Source: Spartobacteria bacterium UBA6821
GTDB taxonomy: Bacteria > Verrucomicrobiota > Verrucomicrobiia > Chthoniobacterales > UBA6821
Direction: 5' to 3'
Assembly (NCBI GenBank): GCA_002452515.1
Contig: DKEN01000153.1
Coordinates: 29,422 to 43,716, forward strand
DNA: 14,295 bases
In this document: positions 6,809-14,063 of the stretch, in pieces
Numbering within the stretch: position 1 is the stretch's first letter
Layout of the letters: every line of letters begins with the position of its first letter
Notes under the pieces: generated by a model
The model's input: only the letters and a program-made list of their open reading frames with translations
Databases searched by the model: none
What the model was told of the DNA's origin: nothing
Program-made: the position numbers and the translations under genes

Positions 6809-9175
6809 ATGCTCCCATCCGTTCAACCAATTCAAGCAGGTCAACCTCCGCGTGGGGCTGGACAGCCGACAAATGCGGGATTCGACTGGCGCGAGTATTA
6901 TTACGCCATTCGTTCTCGCGCTTGGATTGTCATCCTCTGCGTGATCCTCTTTACCTTTTTGGGCTTCTATAAGGCCTCGAAGGTCCATCAACTCTACAAG
7001 TCGCGGGCCGTTCTATTTATTGTACAGGAAAAATCGAGGATTCTAAACGACAAGGTGGCCGATGTTCGCGATGATCAGATTACCTCAGTGGACATGATCA
7101 ATACGCTGATCGATCTTTTTCAGAGTTATCCCTTTGCACTGCGTGTCGCTAACCGATTGAAGCTTGCCCAGGATCATGATTTTTTAACTGCTGTCGGCAT
7201 TCAGGGTAATGACGTTTCGTCCGAGCAGGTGGCCGCCATCCTCACTGGGATGATCGATGCAGAGTTTCGTCTCAATACACGACTCATCGATATTTTCGTC
7301 ACATCACAAAACCCGAAAATATCCGAAAAAATAGCAAATGCCTACGCTCAGGAGTATCTCTATTACGATCAGGATGAGCAAAGGGAATCTACCCATTCGG
7401 CCGCAACGTACCTCATCGACGAATCCGACCGATTGAGGAAAAAAATGAAGGCAGCCGAAGAGGGAATGCAGGCGTTTCGGGAACGGGAGCGTGCCGCCTC
7501 CATCGAATCGATGCTTCAGGAAGCCCAGACCCAGATTTCCGAGCTCTCGGCAAGACAAAGTGACCTCAAGACAAAGATCACCCAGATCACCAGTGATCTA
7601 AGCATTGCCCAATCGCATCAAAACGACACGGAGCAATTGCTGAGACTACCGAGTGTCGCAAATGACCCCAAGATTGCATCGCTTGTGGCACAACTGCAAA
7701 GTTTTGATAATGAGCTCTCCCTTGTGAAGCAACGCTATCGGGCTAAGCATCCCATCTACATCGATCTCCAGACACGAATAGACCTTACCCAACAGCAGTT
7801 GAACAAAGAACTTTCAGATGTTGTCGGTCTCCTGGAGTCCATGAAATCAAGTCTGACTGCTCAGCAGGACGCCGCTAAAATCGAACGTGATGATGCGGAA
7901 AAACATCTCTTGGATGTCACCAGCAAGACCATTGAATACAATGACCTCAAGCGTGAGGAGGAGAGTGACGCCGCTTATTATGCCTCAGTGATCAACCGCA
8001 TCAAGGAAGTTGACATGACCAAGGAGTTGAGTCAGGCGCCTCTTCAGCTCAGGGAGCCGGCGATGGGGGCAGATTCGGTAGGCGCTGATCCTCAAAAAAT
8101 CATTCTAAAAACGATTCTCATGGGAGTGGCGCTTGGTATAGGTATCACCATCGGTCTGCATAAACTTGATACCTCGATGAAGACCGTTGATCAGGTGGAA
8201 GTTGCCACGGGTCTTGCCGTGGTATCGGCAATTCCCCAGGTTGGATATGAGGAGAAAGATGCCTCTGCCTTTGCTCTTGGCCTCCTCTCGAGGGAACAGT
8301 GGCGAGAAATCAGGGCCGGCTTCCTTTCAGCCCTCGCCGATTTTCGCAACAAGAGCGGCAAGCGGGCCCTTTCAGACAGGCTGGCAGAGGCTTGGGATAC
8401 CTTACAGCCCGTGCTGACGATGGTTGCAAATCCCCGCCGTGTGACAGCACTTCCCCAGGGCACGGCACTGGTTGTGAAGGATGATCGTAGTGGGATTGTG
8501 GCGGAGGCCTTCCGTGATCTGCGCGCTACTATTGCCATGAATGTCAGGATGGAAAACCAGCGATCCTTCCTTTTTACCAGCGCACTCCCTTCGGAGGGAA
8601 AATCTTTTTCGAGCGCCAATTTCTCGACAACGCTTGCCCACCAAGGTCTGAGAACCCTGCTGATCGATGCTGATCTGCGCAAACCATCGATCTCCAGACT
8701 CTTTTTTGGAATGAATCGCAAGCCAGGACTTTCCGAGGTGTTGCTTGGGAGCGTTTCCCTCGAAAGCGCCGTTATTCCCTCCGGCATCCAGGATCTCAAT
8801 ATCCTGACAGCCGGTGGTCGTTCGGAGAAACCCTCGGAACTTCTTGCCGGTGAACCGTTCCGGGAACTCATGGAGGAAGCGTTGCTATCCTATGACCGCG
8901 TGGTGGTTGACTCAGCTCCGCTTCTCCCGGTCAGTGACACGCTGCTTGTCGCCCATTCGGTTGATATTCTCTGCCTTGTGGTACGTTCTTTCATGACCCC
9001 TCGCAAAATGGTTCTACGCGCTCTGAAACTGCTCGCTGACATTCATGTAGTGCCTGCTGGCATCGTGTTGAACTGTCTACCCTCCGGATCAGGAGCAACC
9101 TACGATTACTATTATGGCAGACATTACGGAGCCTATGGAACCTATGGCAGCAAGGGGGTCTACGGAAGCCGTTAG
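6809..9175 (+). CDS. Wzc-like polysaccharide co-polymerase / bacterial tyrosine autokinase
   Basis: The ATG at 6809 (MLPSVQP) lies 13 bases after the previous stop and gives 788 residues; TTG 6770 or ATG 6773 would overlap that gene and are less likely. Order: Pro/Gly-rich N-terminus; Wzz domain with first membrane segment (AWIVILCVILFTFLGFY, about 38-55); a periplasmic region with long coiled coils (about 195-280 and 315-400); second membrane segment (about 431-450); then a cytoplasmic kinase with Walker A LPSEGKS (about 590-598), Walker A' LLIDADLRKP (about 617-626) and Walker B VVVDSAPLLP (about 697-707). The C-terminus is a tyrosine cluster with eight Tyr in about 25 residues (TYDYYYGRHYGAY and on), the usual autophosphorylation tail. 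Such proteins set chain length and drive polymer export by phosphorylation cycles. The stretch between membrane segment 2 and Walker A is about 140 residues, longer than I expect for Wzc. Confidence 0.95.
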   Translation: MLPSVQPIQAGQPPRGAGQPTNAGFDWREYYYAIRSRAWIVILCVILFTFLGFYKASKVHQLYKSRAVLFIVQEKSRILNDKVADVRDDQITSVDMINTLIDLFQSYPFALRVANRLKLAQDHDFLTAVGIQGNDVSSEQVAAILTGMIDAEFRLNTRLIDIFVTSQNPKISEKIANAYAQEYLYYDQDEQRESTHSAATYLIDESDRLRKKMKAAEEGMQAFRERERAASIESMLQEAQTQISELSARQSDLKTKITQITSDLSIAQSHQNDTEQLLRLPSVANDPKIASLVAQLQSFDNELSLVKQRYRAKHPIYIDLQTRIDLTQQQLNKELSDVVGLLESMKSSLTAQQDAAKIERDDAEKHLLDVTSKTIEYNDLKREEESDAAYYASVINRIKEVDMTKELSQAPLQLREPAMGADSVGADPQKIILKTILMGVALGIGITIGLHKLDTSMKTVDQVEVATGLAVVSAIPQVGYEEKDASAFALGLLSREQWREIRAGFLSALADFRNKSGKRALSDRLAEAWDTLQPVLTMVANPRRVTALPQGTALVVKDDRSGIVAEAFRDLRATIAMNVRMENQRSFLFTSALPSEGKSFSSANFSTTLAHQGLRTLLIDADLRKPSISRLFFGMNRKPGLSEVLLGSVSLESAVIPSGIQDLNILTAGGRSEKPSELLAGEPFRELMEEALLSYDRVVVDSAPLLPVSDTLLVAHSVDILCLVVRSFMTPRKMVLRALKLLADIHVVPAGIVLNCLPSGSGATYDYYYGRHYGAYGTYGSKGVYGSR

Positions 9176-9230
9176 CTTTGTTTCGATCAATTTCTTTGCG
9201 GTTTCCTCACGATCTACCGGGTTCGCTGAA

Positions 9231-9256
9231 GTTATTTTCCTTGCCGGGAAAATGAC
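9231..9256 (+). promoter_or_regulatory. Stable hairpin in the gap before the epimerase genes
   Basis: GTTATTTTCC (9231-9240) and GGAAAATGAC (9247-9256) form a 10-bp stem with one G-T pair around the six-base loop TTGCCG. It lies in the 138-bp gap between the kinase stop and the epimerase ATG, the longest gap among the export and epimerase genes. No T-run follows, so it is not a standard intrinsic terminator. A processing site, mRNA stability element or protein-binding dyad are all possible. Confidence 0.4.
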
Positions 9257-9313
9257 CAAGGGCGGCAGCATGGAGTCGGAACAGTATCTTAAATGAACTA
9301 ATTCTATTTTTTG

Positions 9314-10369
9314 ATGCAACCACGACTCCTCATCACGGGCTCCTCAGGTCTCATTGGTTCAGAGGTTGCCGACTACTTTTCAACCCGGCTTGGTTTTGAA
9401 ATTCACGGAGTGGATAATAATCAACGGGCTGTCTTCTTTGGTCCGCAGGGTGACACACGGTGGAACCAACGGCGGTTGGAATCGGATCTCAAAGGGTTTG
9501 TGCATCATGAGTTGGACATCAGGGATCGTCAGGGAGTGCTTGAACTGATGGCTGTCGTGAAACCCGCCGCCATTGTTCATGCGGCGGCTCAGCCGAGCCA
9601 TGACAGAGCGGCGGCCATTCCTTTCGACGATTTTGATACCAATGCCGTGGGAACGCTGAATCTTTTGGAGGCGGCCCGTCGCGCCTGTCCTGATTCCCCC
9701 TTTGTTCATATGTCCACGAACAAGGTCTACGGGGATCGTCCCAATAAAATTTCTCTTCGTGAACTGGAGACCCGGTGGGACTATGCCGACCCGATTTATG
9801 ATCAGGGGATTGCGGAAGATTTTCCAATCGATCAGAGCAAGCACTCCCTGTTCGGTGCCTCCAAAGTCGCCGCCGATATCCTGGTACAGGAATATGGAAG
9901 GTATTTCGGCATGCCGACCTGCTGTTTGCGCGGCGGTTGTCTGACGGGTCCCAACCATTCCGGCGTCGAACTGCACGGGTTTCTAAGCTACCTGGTAAAA
10001 TGCAATATCGAGAAGCGCGAATATTCCATATTCGGCTACAAGGGAAAACAGGTGCGCGATAATATCCATGCTCTGGATGTCGCCCGTTTCATGGCTGCCT
10101 TCATCGATTCCCCTCGCGTGGCGGAGGTCTATAATCTGGGAGGAGGCAAGGCTAACTCATGCTCTATTCTGGAGGCTTTTTCAATCACAGAACGCTTCAC
10201 TGGAAATGCGCAAAAATTTACCTATGTGGATGAAAACCGAATCGGTGATCATATCTGCTATTACAGCGATCTCCGGAAAATGAAGGCCCATTATCCCGGA
10301 TGGGAGATCACCCAGAGCTTGGAGGAAACCATTCGCCAGATCGTGGAAGCCTGTCAGAAAAGGGGTTGA
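9314..10369 (+). CDS. NAD-dependent epimerase/dehydratase, CDP-paratose 2-epimerase-like, with Phe in the YxxxK position
   Basis: 351 residues from ATG 9314 (a TTG directly before it is also in frame). This is an extended short-chain dehydrogenase: the Rossmann nucleotide-binding motif TGSSGLIG is at residues 8-15, VHAAAQPSH follows the fourth strand, and MSTNKVYGD (about 132-140) resembles the serine/threonine region of tyvelose/CDP-paratose epimerases. The expected catalytic YxxxK reads F180-G-A-S-K184. The downstream block ([39 protein letters not shown]) is strongly conserved-looking and matches, from memory, a group of epimerases in glycan loci that also carry Phe here. It probably makes or modifies a nucleotide-activated sugar for the polymer, in the cytoplasm; the substrate is unknown. 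It is followed after 29 bases by a second family member. Confidence 0.88.
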   Translation: MQPRLLITGSSGLIGSEVADYFSTRLGFEIHGVDNNQRAVFFGPQGDTRWNQRRLESDLKGFVHHELDIRDRQGVLELMAVVKPAAIVHAAAQPSHDRAAAIPFDDFDTNAVGTLNLLEAARRACPDSPFVHMSTNKVYGDRPNKISLRELETRWDYADPIYDQGIAEDFPIDQSKHSLFGASKVAADILVQEYGRYFGMPTCCLRGGCLTGPNHSGVELHGFLSYLVKCNIEKREYSIFGYKGKQVRDNIHALDVARFMAAFIDSPRVAEVYNLGGGKANSCSILEAFSITERFTGNAQKFTYVDENRIGDHICYYSDLRKMKAHYPGWEITQSLEETIRQIVEACQKRG

Positions 10370-10398
10370 TCCGTGGGTAGAGTTCACCGTTTTAACTT

Positions 10399-11460
10399 AT
10401 GAGGATTTTAATAACCGGAATCTGTGGATTTGCCGGTTCGGTCATTGCGAGAGGACTGATAGAGTATCTTCCTGGTTTGCAGATCACGGGAATCGATAGC
10501 CTTATTCGCAAGGGGAGCGAGACAAATTTGGAACCACTCCGGGCCCTTGGCATGGATGTCAGGGTTGGGGATATTCGCCAACGCGGGGATCTGGAACAAC
10601 TTCCGCGCGTTGATTGGGTGATCGATTGTGCAGCCAATCCGAGTGTTCTTGCGGGAGTGGATGGAAGCACAAGCGCGGAGGAACTCTTGGAACACAATCT
10701 GGGAGGGACCATACAACTTCTCGAATACTGCCGCCAGTACGCTGCCGGATTTTTGCTCCTCAGTACAAGTAGGGTTTATTCCATTCCTCCAATGGCAAAC
10801 CTTGAAGTGGAAGTAGTGGAACAGGCATTTCAACCGCGTGCAAGTTCCTGCCCGACAGCCCTATCCAAGCACGGATTGACCGAGGCATTTTCCTCGGAAC
10901 CCCCTATTTCCCTCTATGGGAGTTCCAAGAGATGTTCTGAATTGTTGGCCCTGGAATATGGTTCCACATTTGGCTTTTCCGTGAGGATAAATCGGTGTGG
11001 GGTTCTTGCTGGAGCCGGTCAGTTTGGAAAACCCGATCAGGGAATTTTTAGTTTTTGGATTCACTCATGGGCGGGGCGCCGAACCCTCAAATATATCGGT
11101 TTTGACGGTATGGGTCATCAAGTCCGGGACTGTCTTCATCCCCGAGACATCGTCCCACTGTTGATCGATCAGATTAAGGATCCTACGCGAGATGTGGCAC
11201 CGATTTTCAATGTTGGTGGAGGAATCGCCAGTGCCATGTCACTGGCTCAGCTAAGTGCTTGGTGTACAGAGAGACTTGGAGATCATGTCGTCAACTCAGA
11301 TCCCAATCCCCGTCCCTTTGACATTCCCTGGATGGTACTTGATGCCTCGGCTGTGAGGGAGGGGTGGAATTGGAAACCTCTGACACCCGTTGCCTCTATT
11401 CTGGAGGAAATTGCGCTTCACGCGGAGCAATACCCCAAGTGGCTTGATCTCACGAGGTGA
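10399..11460 (+). CDS. NAD-dependent epimerase/dehydratase, second copy, CDP-paratose 2-epimerase-like
   Basis: 353 residues from ATG 10399; no evident ribosome binding site. The Rossmann motif TGICGFAG is at residues 6-13 (MRILITG start, typical of the family), with DCAANPSVLAG after strand four, LLLSTSRVYSIPP for the Ser/Thr site, and an intact catalytic Y173-G-S-S-K177. Later blocks INRCGVLAGAGQFGKPDQG, GMGHQVRDCLHPRDI and FNVGGG match CDP-paratose 2-epimerase/tyvelose epimerase-like proteins. It shares fold and block order with the preceding epimerase but is clearly diverged, so the two probably catalyse different or successive steps, or act as a heteromer. The stop codon overlaps a strong Shine-Dalgarno sequence for the following small gene. 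The exact sugar cannot be inferred. Confidence 0.9.
   Translation: MRILITGICGFAGSVIARGLIEYLPGLQITGIDSLIRKGSETNLEPLRALGMDVRVGDIRQRGDLEQLPRVDWVIDCAANPSVLAGVDGSTSAEELLEHNLGGTIQLLEYCRQYAAGFLLLSTSRVYSIPPMANLEVEVVEQAFQPRASSCPTALSKHGLTEAFSSEPPISLYGSSKRCSELLALEYGSTFGFSVRINRCGVLAGAGQFGKPDQGIFSFWIHSWAGRRTLKYIGFDGMGHQVRDCLHPRDIVPLLIDQIKDPTRDVAPIFNVGGGIASAMSLAQLSAWCTERLGDHVVNSDPNPRPFDIPWMVLDASAVREGWNWKPLTPVASILEEIALHAEQYPKWLDLTR
11454..11460 (+). promoter_or_regulatory. Strong ribosome binding site overlapping the epimerase stop
   Basis: GAGGTGA matches the anti-Shine-Dalgarno sequence over seven bases and ends six bases before the TTG at 11467. It contains the TGA stop of the second epimerase. It decides in favour of the TTG over the ATG at 11494 for the antitoxin gene, and implies that its translation is coupled to the upstream gene. 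It is the best ribosome binding site I see in the window. Confidence 0.7.
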
Positions 11461-11466
11461 CACTAT

Positions 11467-11745
11467 TTGCCAATAGATCCAAGAAATTATCCTATGGGAG
11501 TTACTCGCGCTGATTACTACGAAGGCATCATCCAGCAGCAAATCAAGTCGGGCCGTGCCTCTAATAAAAGCGAAGTCATCCATCAGGTACTCGCCCTTTT
11601 GGATTCAGTGAGTCGTGGAGTTGGATCTATTGTCGCAAATTTTCATAATAGGGAAGAACTGGAGTCTCTACTTCTGGAGTCCGGTGCTGCCAGTCTTATG
11701 ACGGAAGAGCGCAAGTCGCGCATTTATGGGAGTTTGAAAAAATGA
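11467..11745 (+). CDS. ParD/CopG-like ribbon-helix-helix antitoxin
   Basis: 92 residues from the TTG at 11467, chosen because of the well-spaced GAGGTGA; the ATG at 11494 would give 83 residues. The core YYEGIIQQQIKSGRASNKSEVIHQVLALLDS follows the ParD pattern (helix, short GR turn, S-x-S-E-V-I helix, LL), preceded by the likely DNA-contacting strand around PMGVT. Antitoxins of this group neutralise ParE/RelE-type toxins through their C-terminal half and repress their own operon. The stop overlaps the next start by four bases (ATGA), the usual antitoxin-toxin arrangement. The pair sits inside an otherwise polysaccharide-only run of genes. Self-regulation is possible, but I see no separate operator. 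Confidence 0.72.
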   Translation: MPIDPRNYPMGVTRADYYEGIIQQQIKSGRASNKSEVIHQVLALLDSVSRGVGSIVANFHNREELESLLLESGAASLMTEERKSRIYGSLKK

Positions 11746-11933
11746 GATGTTATGCATCCGCTGAAACGGATGAAGACCTTATTGCCTCCCGGCATTTTGT
11801 CCTTCCACCTCCATATAACCGGTGGCTTATTTTCTGTCGACCAATTGATCATGGTGTTGCTATCCAGGGAGTCCCGTATGGCAATATTAACTGGCGAGAG
11901 GAACCCGAGCGATTTTTTAGGGATCCTAGCTAA
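11742..11933 (+). pseudogene. Truncated ParE/RelE-type toxin remnant
   Basis: This 63-residue frame overlaps the antitoxin stop by four bases. The middle (RHFVLPPPYNRWLIFCRPIDHGVAI) matches the C-terminal beta-strands of ParE/RelE toxins, where the usual pattern is R-x-F-x-L/V...Y-L-I-F-Y-R...D-G-V-x-I-V-R-V-L-H-G. Full-length members run about 90-105 residues; here the helical hairpin of some 45 residues ahead of these strands is missing, either by internal deletion or because MRCYASA is only a junction. Also, the R-V-L-H-G end strand reads GVPYG, losing the conserved Arg and His, and the YR pair reads CR. I infer a non-toxic relic, possibly still binding the antitoxin. If the family call is wrong, it is an unidentified small protein. 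Confidence 0.6.
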
Positions 11934-11951
11934 CACTCTTGTCCCAAAACT

Positions 11952-11976
11952 CTCGACACTCGAGCTGCCCTTTTTT
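11952..11976 (+). terminator. Possible weak terminator after the toxin remnant
   Basis: CTCGA-cac-TCGAG (11952-11964) is a short 5-bp hairpin, and a run of six T follows at 11971-11976 after six intervening bases. The stem is short and the T-run is displaced, so it would be inefficient at best. It could partly separate the ABC exporter gene from the upstream run. Confidence 0.22.
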
Positions 11977-12028
11977 GTTTCTTGGATGTTCCTAGCTCTC
12001 CAATGGGCTTCAGTCTAAAATCCTACTC

Positions 12029-13786
12029 ATGCTCTCCTCCTTCTTTAAACTCCTAATTCGCTGCTATCGACTGGCGTTACCTTATGGAAGGTTCAAACTC
12101 ACTATCGTTCTTGGAACTATATTTTTCAACGGCTTGCTTCAGTTGGTTGGAGTAACGTCGATTTTCCCATTTTTTGCACTCTGCGCCGAGCCGGATCGAA
12201 TCCGTAATTCCAGATTTGGCGCGGCGATCCTTCACTTTCTACCTCCCCTGAGCATCTCTGAGATGCTTGTCTTTGCTGGTATTGCATCAATTACAATGCT
12301 TCTGCTTGCAAACTTAGGCAGCATTGTGAGTGAAGTGATTCGCATCCGGTATGCGTTTGGGTTTGCCCACTGGCTTAGGAAGAGAGTTTTTGAGTCCTAC
12401 GCAGAAAAACCCTACGGCTTTTTTCTTTTGACCAATCCTGCCGAGCTTGGACAGAAACTTGGGGATGCCATGATTTTTGTACAGAGTGTCCTTCTCCCCT
12501 TGGGCGAATCACTGACCCGGATTGTTTTGATAGTTTTTTTGGTGGGGACCATCTTTCTTGTACAACCAGGAGTTGCTTTGGGTGGAATCGTGATATTGGG
12601 AGGGTTTTATTTTTTCATATTTATTTGGATGCGGCCAAAAACCAGGGAAATAGCTGAGATCACCAATTTTCACGGTATTCAATCCGGCAAAAATACCGGA
12701 CAGTTTCTAGGGGGAATCAAGGCAGTAATGGTGCATGGTAAAGCAGAACATTTCATGAATAGGGCACTGTTTCACTCAGCGAAAATTGGCCGTTATCAGG
12801 CAAAAATTCCGATGTATTCCAATGGGCCTCGGTATATGATCGAACCGATAGCCTACGGTGGATTGGTCTCTGTTGTTCTGTTTCGAGCGATGGAGGGGCG
12901 GCCGTTCAGTGATATTCTTCCTAATCTTAGTGTCATTGCCTTGGCCGCCATGCGGCTACTCCCTGCATTACAACTACTCTATACCCAGTTGGTTACGATT
13001 TCTGCTAATAGCTATACCTTACAGAAATTGGAGGATGAAATTTTACAAATTGAAGAGGAAACGGAATCTCTTCTACCCGAAAGTTCCAAAGAGTCTCGAT
13101 ATAAGCCGGTTAAATTCGATCGAGAGATAACCCTGGAGAAAATTTCCTTTCAATATCCTGGTACTGCTTTTCCTACACTGGTGGATTTCTCATTGAATAT
13201 CCATAAAAACGAATCCGTTGGAATCGCCGGGCCTTCAGGATCTGGAAAGTCCACGCTTGTCGATGTCCTTCTGGGACTTCATATCCCTCAGAGTGGAGTA
13301 CTTTCAGTTGATGGTATTCCCCTTTCAAGTGACAACATGGCTTCTTGGAGAAAGATGATAGGATATGTTCCTCAGGATATTTATCTATTGGATGACACCA
13401 TTCAGGAAAATATCGCATTTGGGATAGCTGAGGAGGATATCGATCCGAAAGCTCTTAGGGAGGCCGCCCAAGGTGCCCAGATATTGGAATTTATAGAGAA
13501 TGAATTGCCGTATGGATTTCAGACCACTGTGGGGGAGAGGGGGGTGCGTCTATCAGGTGGTCAGCGCCAGCGGATTGGTCTTGCCAGGGCTCTCTACCAT
13601 AAGCCGCTGGTTCTTATTCTGGATGAGGCTACTAGTGCACTCGATATGCAGACTGAACTGGCCGTCATGGAGACGATTCATAGACTTCAAGGGACACTTA
13701 CGATCATCACCATAGCTCATCGACTGAGCACATTAGAACAGTGTGATCGAATTATTCATTTGGAAAAGAGAAGAACTTCATTATAG
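12029..13786 (+). CDS. ABC exporter (PglK/MsbA-type), probable lipid-linked glycan flippase
   Basis: 585 residues from ATG 12029, with membrane and ATPase domains fused as in half-size exporters. The first about 330 residues contain six hydrophobic segments (starting around 22-48 and 80-100). The nucleotide-binding domain has Walker A GPSGSGKST (about 401-409), Q-loop YVPQD (about 446), signature LSGGQRQR (about 508-515), Walker B LVLILDEATSALD (about 528-540) and H-loop AHR (about 563), so it looks catalytically complete. Half-size exporters in glycan loci commonly flip undecaprenyl-linked oligosaccharides, as PglK does; with a Wzy/Wzc-type system here and no Wzx visible, that is the likely role. 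The C-terminus stops about 20 residues after the H-loop (DRIIHLEKRRTSL), lacking the usual G-x-I-x-E-x-G-x-x-x-E-L tail. Base composition is more AT-rich than in the export genes. No ribosome binding site is evident. Confidence 0.9.
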   Translation: MLSSFFKLLIRCYRLALPYGRFKLTIVLGTIFFNGLLQLVGVTSIFPFFALCAEPDRIRNSRFGAAILHFLPPLSISEMLVFAGIASITMLLLANLGSIVSEVIRIRYAFGFAHWLRKRVFESYAEKPYGFFLLTNPAELGQKLGDAMIFVQSVLLPLGESLTRIVLIVFLVGTIFLVQPGVALGGIVILGGFYFFIFIWMRPKTREIAEITNFHGIQSGKNTGQFLGGIKAVMVHGKAEHFMNRALFHSAKIGRYQAKIPMYSNGPRYMIEPIAYGGLVSVVLFRAMEGRPFSDILPNLSVIALAAMRLLPALQLLYTQLVTISANSYTLQKLEDEILQIEEETESLLPESSKESRYKPVKFDREITLEKISFQYPGTAFPTLVDFSLNIHKNESVGIAGPSGSGKSTLVDVLLGLHIPQSGVLSVDGIPLSSDNMASWRKMIGYVPQDIYLLDDTIQENIAFGIAEEDIDPKALREAAQGAQILEFIENELPYGFQTTVGERGVRLSGGQRQRIGLARALYHKPLVLILDEATSALDMQTELAVMETIHRLQGTLTIITIAHRLSTLEQCDRIIHLEKRRTSL

Positions 13787-14063
13787 AGAATTCCCAAAAC
13801 CCACTCTTCGAAAGTAATCTCTTTCAATATTCGAGTTTTTCAGAATGCCCTATAATGGCCTTATGAGCAGTGCCTATAGGCTCTCGCTCAGGTCAGATGC
13901 AGGGGTTGATTATTTGCCATGCTGCTTATCAAATTGAAGTCATTCCAAGCAAAAAAACATGGCGATAAAACAGAAGGAGCATGGGGCGGTGTTTATCCGG
14001 CTAGTGTATGGGAGTAGAACAAAAGAATAAAAATCAAAAACCGGTCACAAAAATAAAAATAGC
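13787..14063. other. Degenerate, AT-richer stretch without an intact gene
   Basis: Only short overlapping frames occur: 13897-13968 (23 residues, containing IEVIPSKKTWR, faintly like the IPSK segment of IS5-type transposases) and 13919-14017 (32 residues, containing GAWGGVYPASVWE, faintly like the N-terminal GVY-S-W-E segment of some glycan-locus methyltransferases). Neither has a ribosome binding site and both resemblances are too short to trust. CCTATA and TATAGG (about 13850-13881) form a weak inverted repeat. The stretch follows a flippase with a shortened tail and precedes a gene of different base composition, consistent with an old recombination junction. Confidence 0.35.

Noticed and set aside
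8191..8871. 226-codon open frame on the minus strand inside the kinase gene
   Set aside because: It is fully antisense to the well-supported kinase, including the linker and Walker A region, and its translation is Ser/Arg-rich with no recognisable domain. It is a codon-usage shadow.
9114..9296. 60-codon plus-strand frame spanning the kinase end and the gap
   Set aside because: Half of it overlaps the kinase tyrosine tail in another frame, and there is no ribosome binding site or recognisable motif.
9380..9976. 198-codon minus-strand open frame across the first epimerase
   Set aside because: It is antisense to a clear enzyme gene; the translation shows no domain, signal peptide or ribosome binding site.
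11752..12018. 88-codon plus-strand frame after the antitoxin
   Set aside because: It is in a different frame from the ParE-like remnant, lacks a ribosome binding site, and shows no family resemblance.
13897..13968. Transposase remnant (IEVIPSKK)
   Set aside because: The similarity covers under ten residues, with no other transposase blocks nearby and no terminal inverted repeats. It is kept only as a note on the junction.
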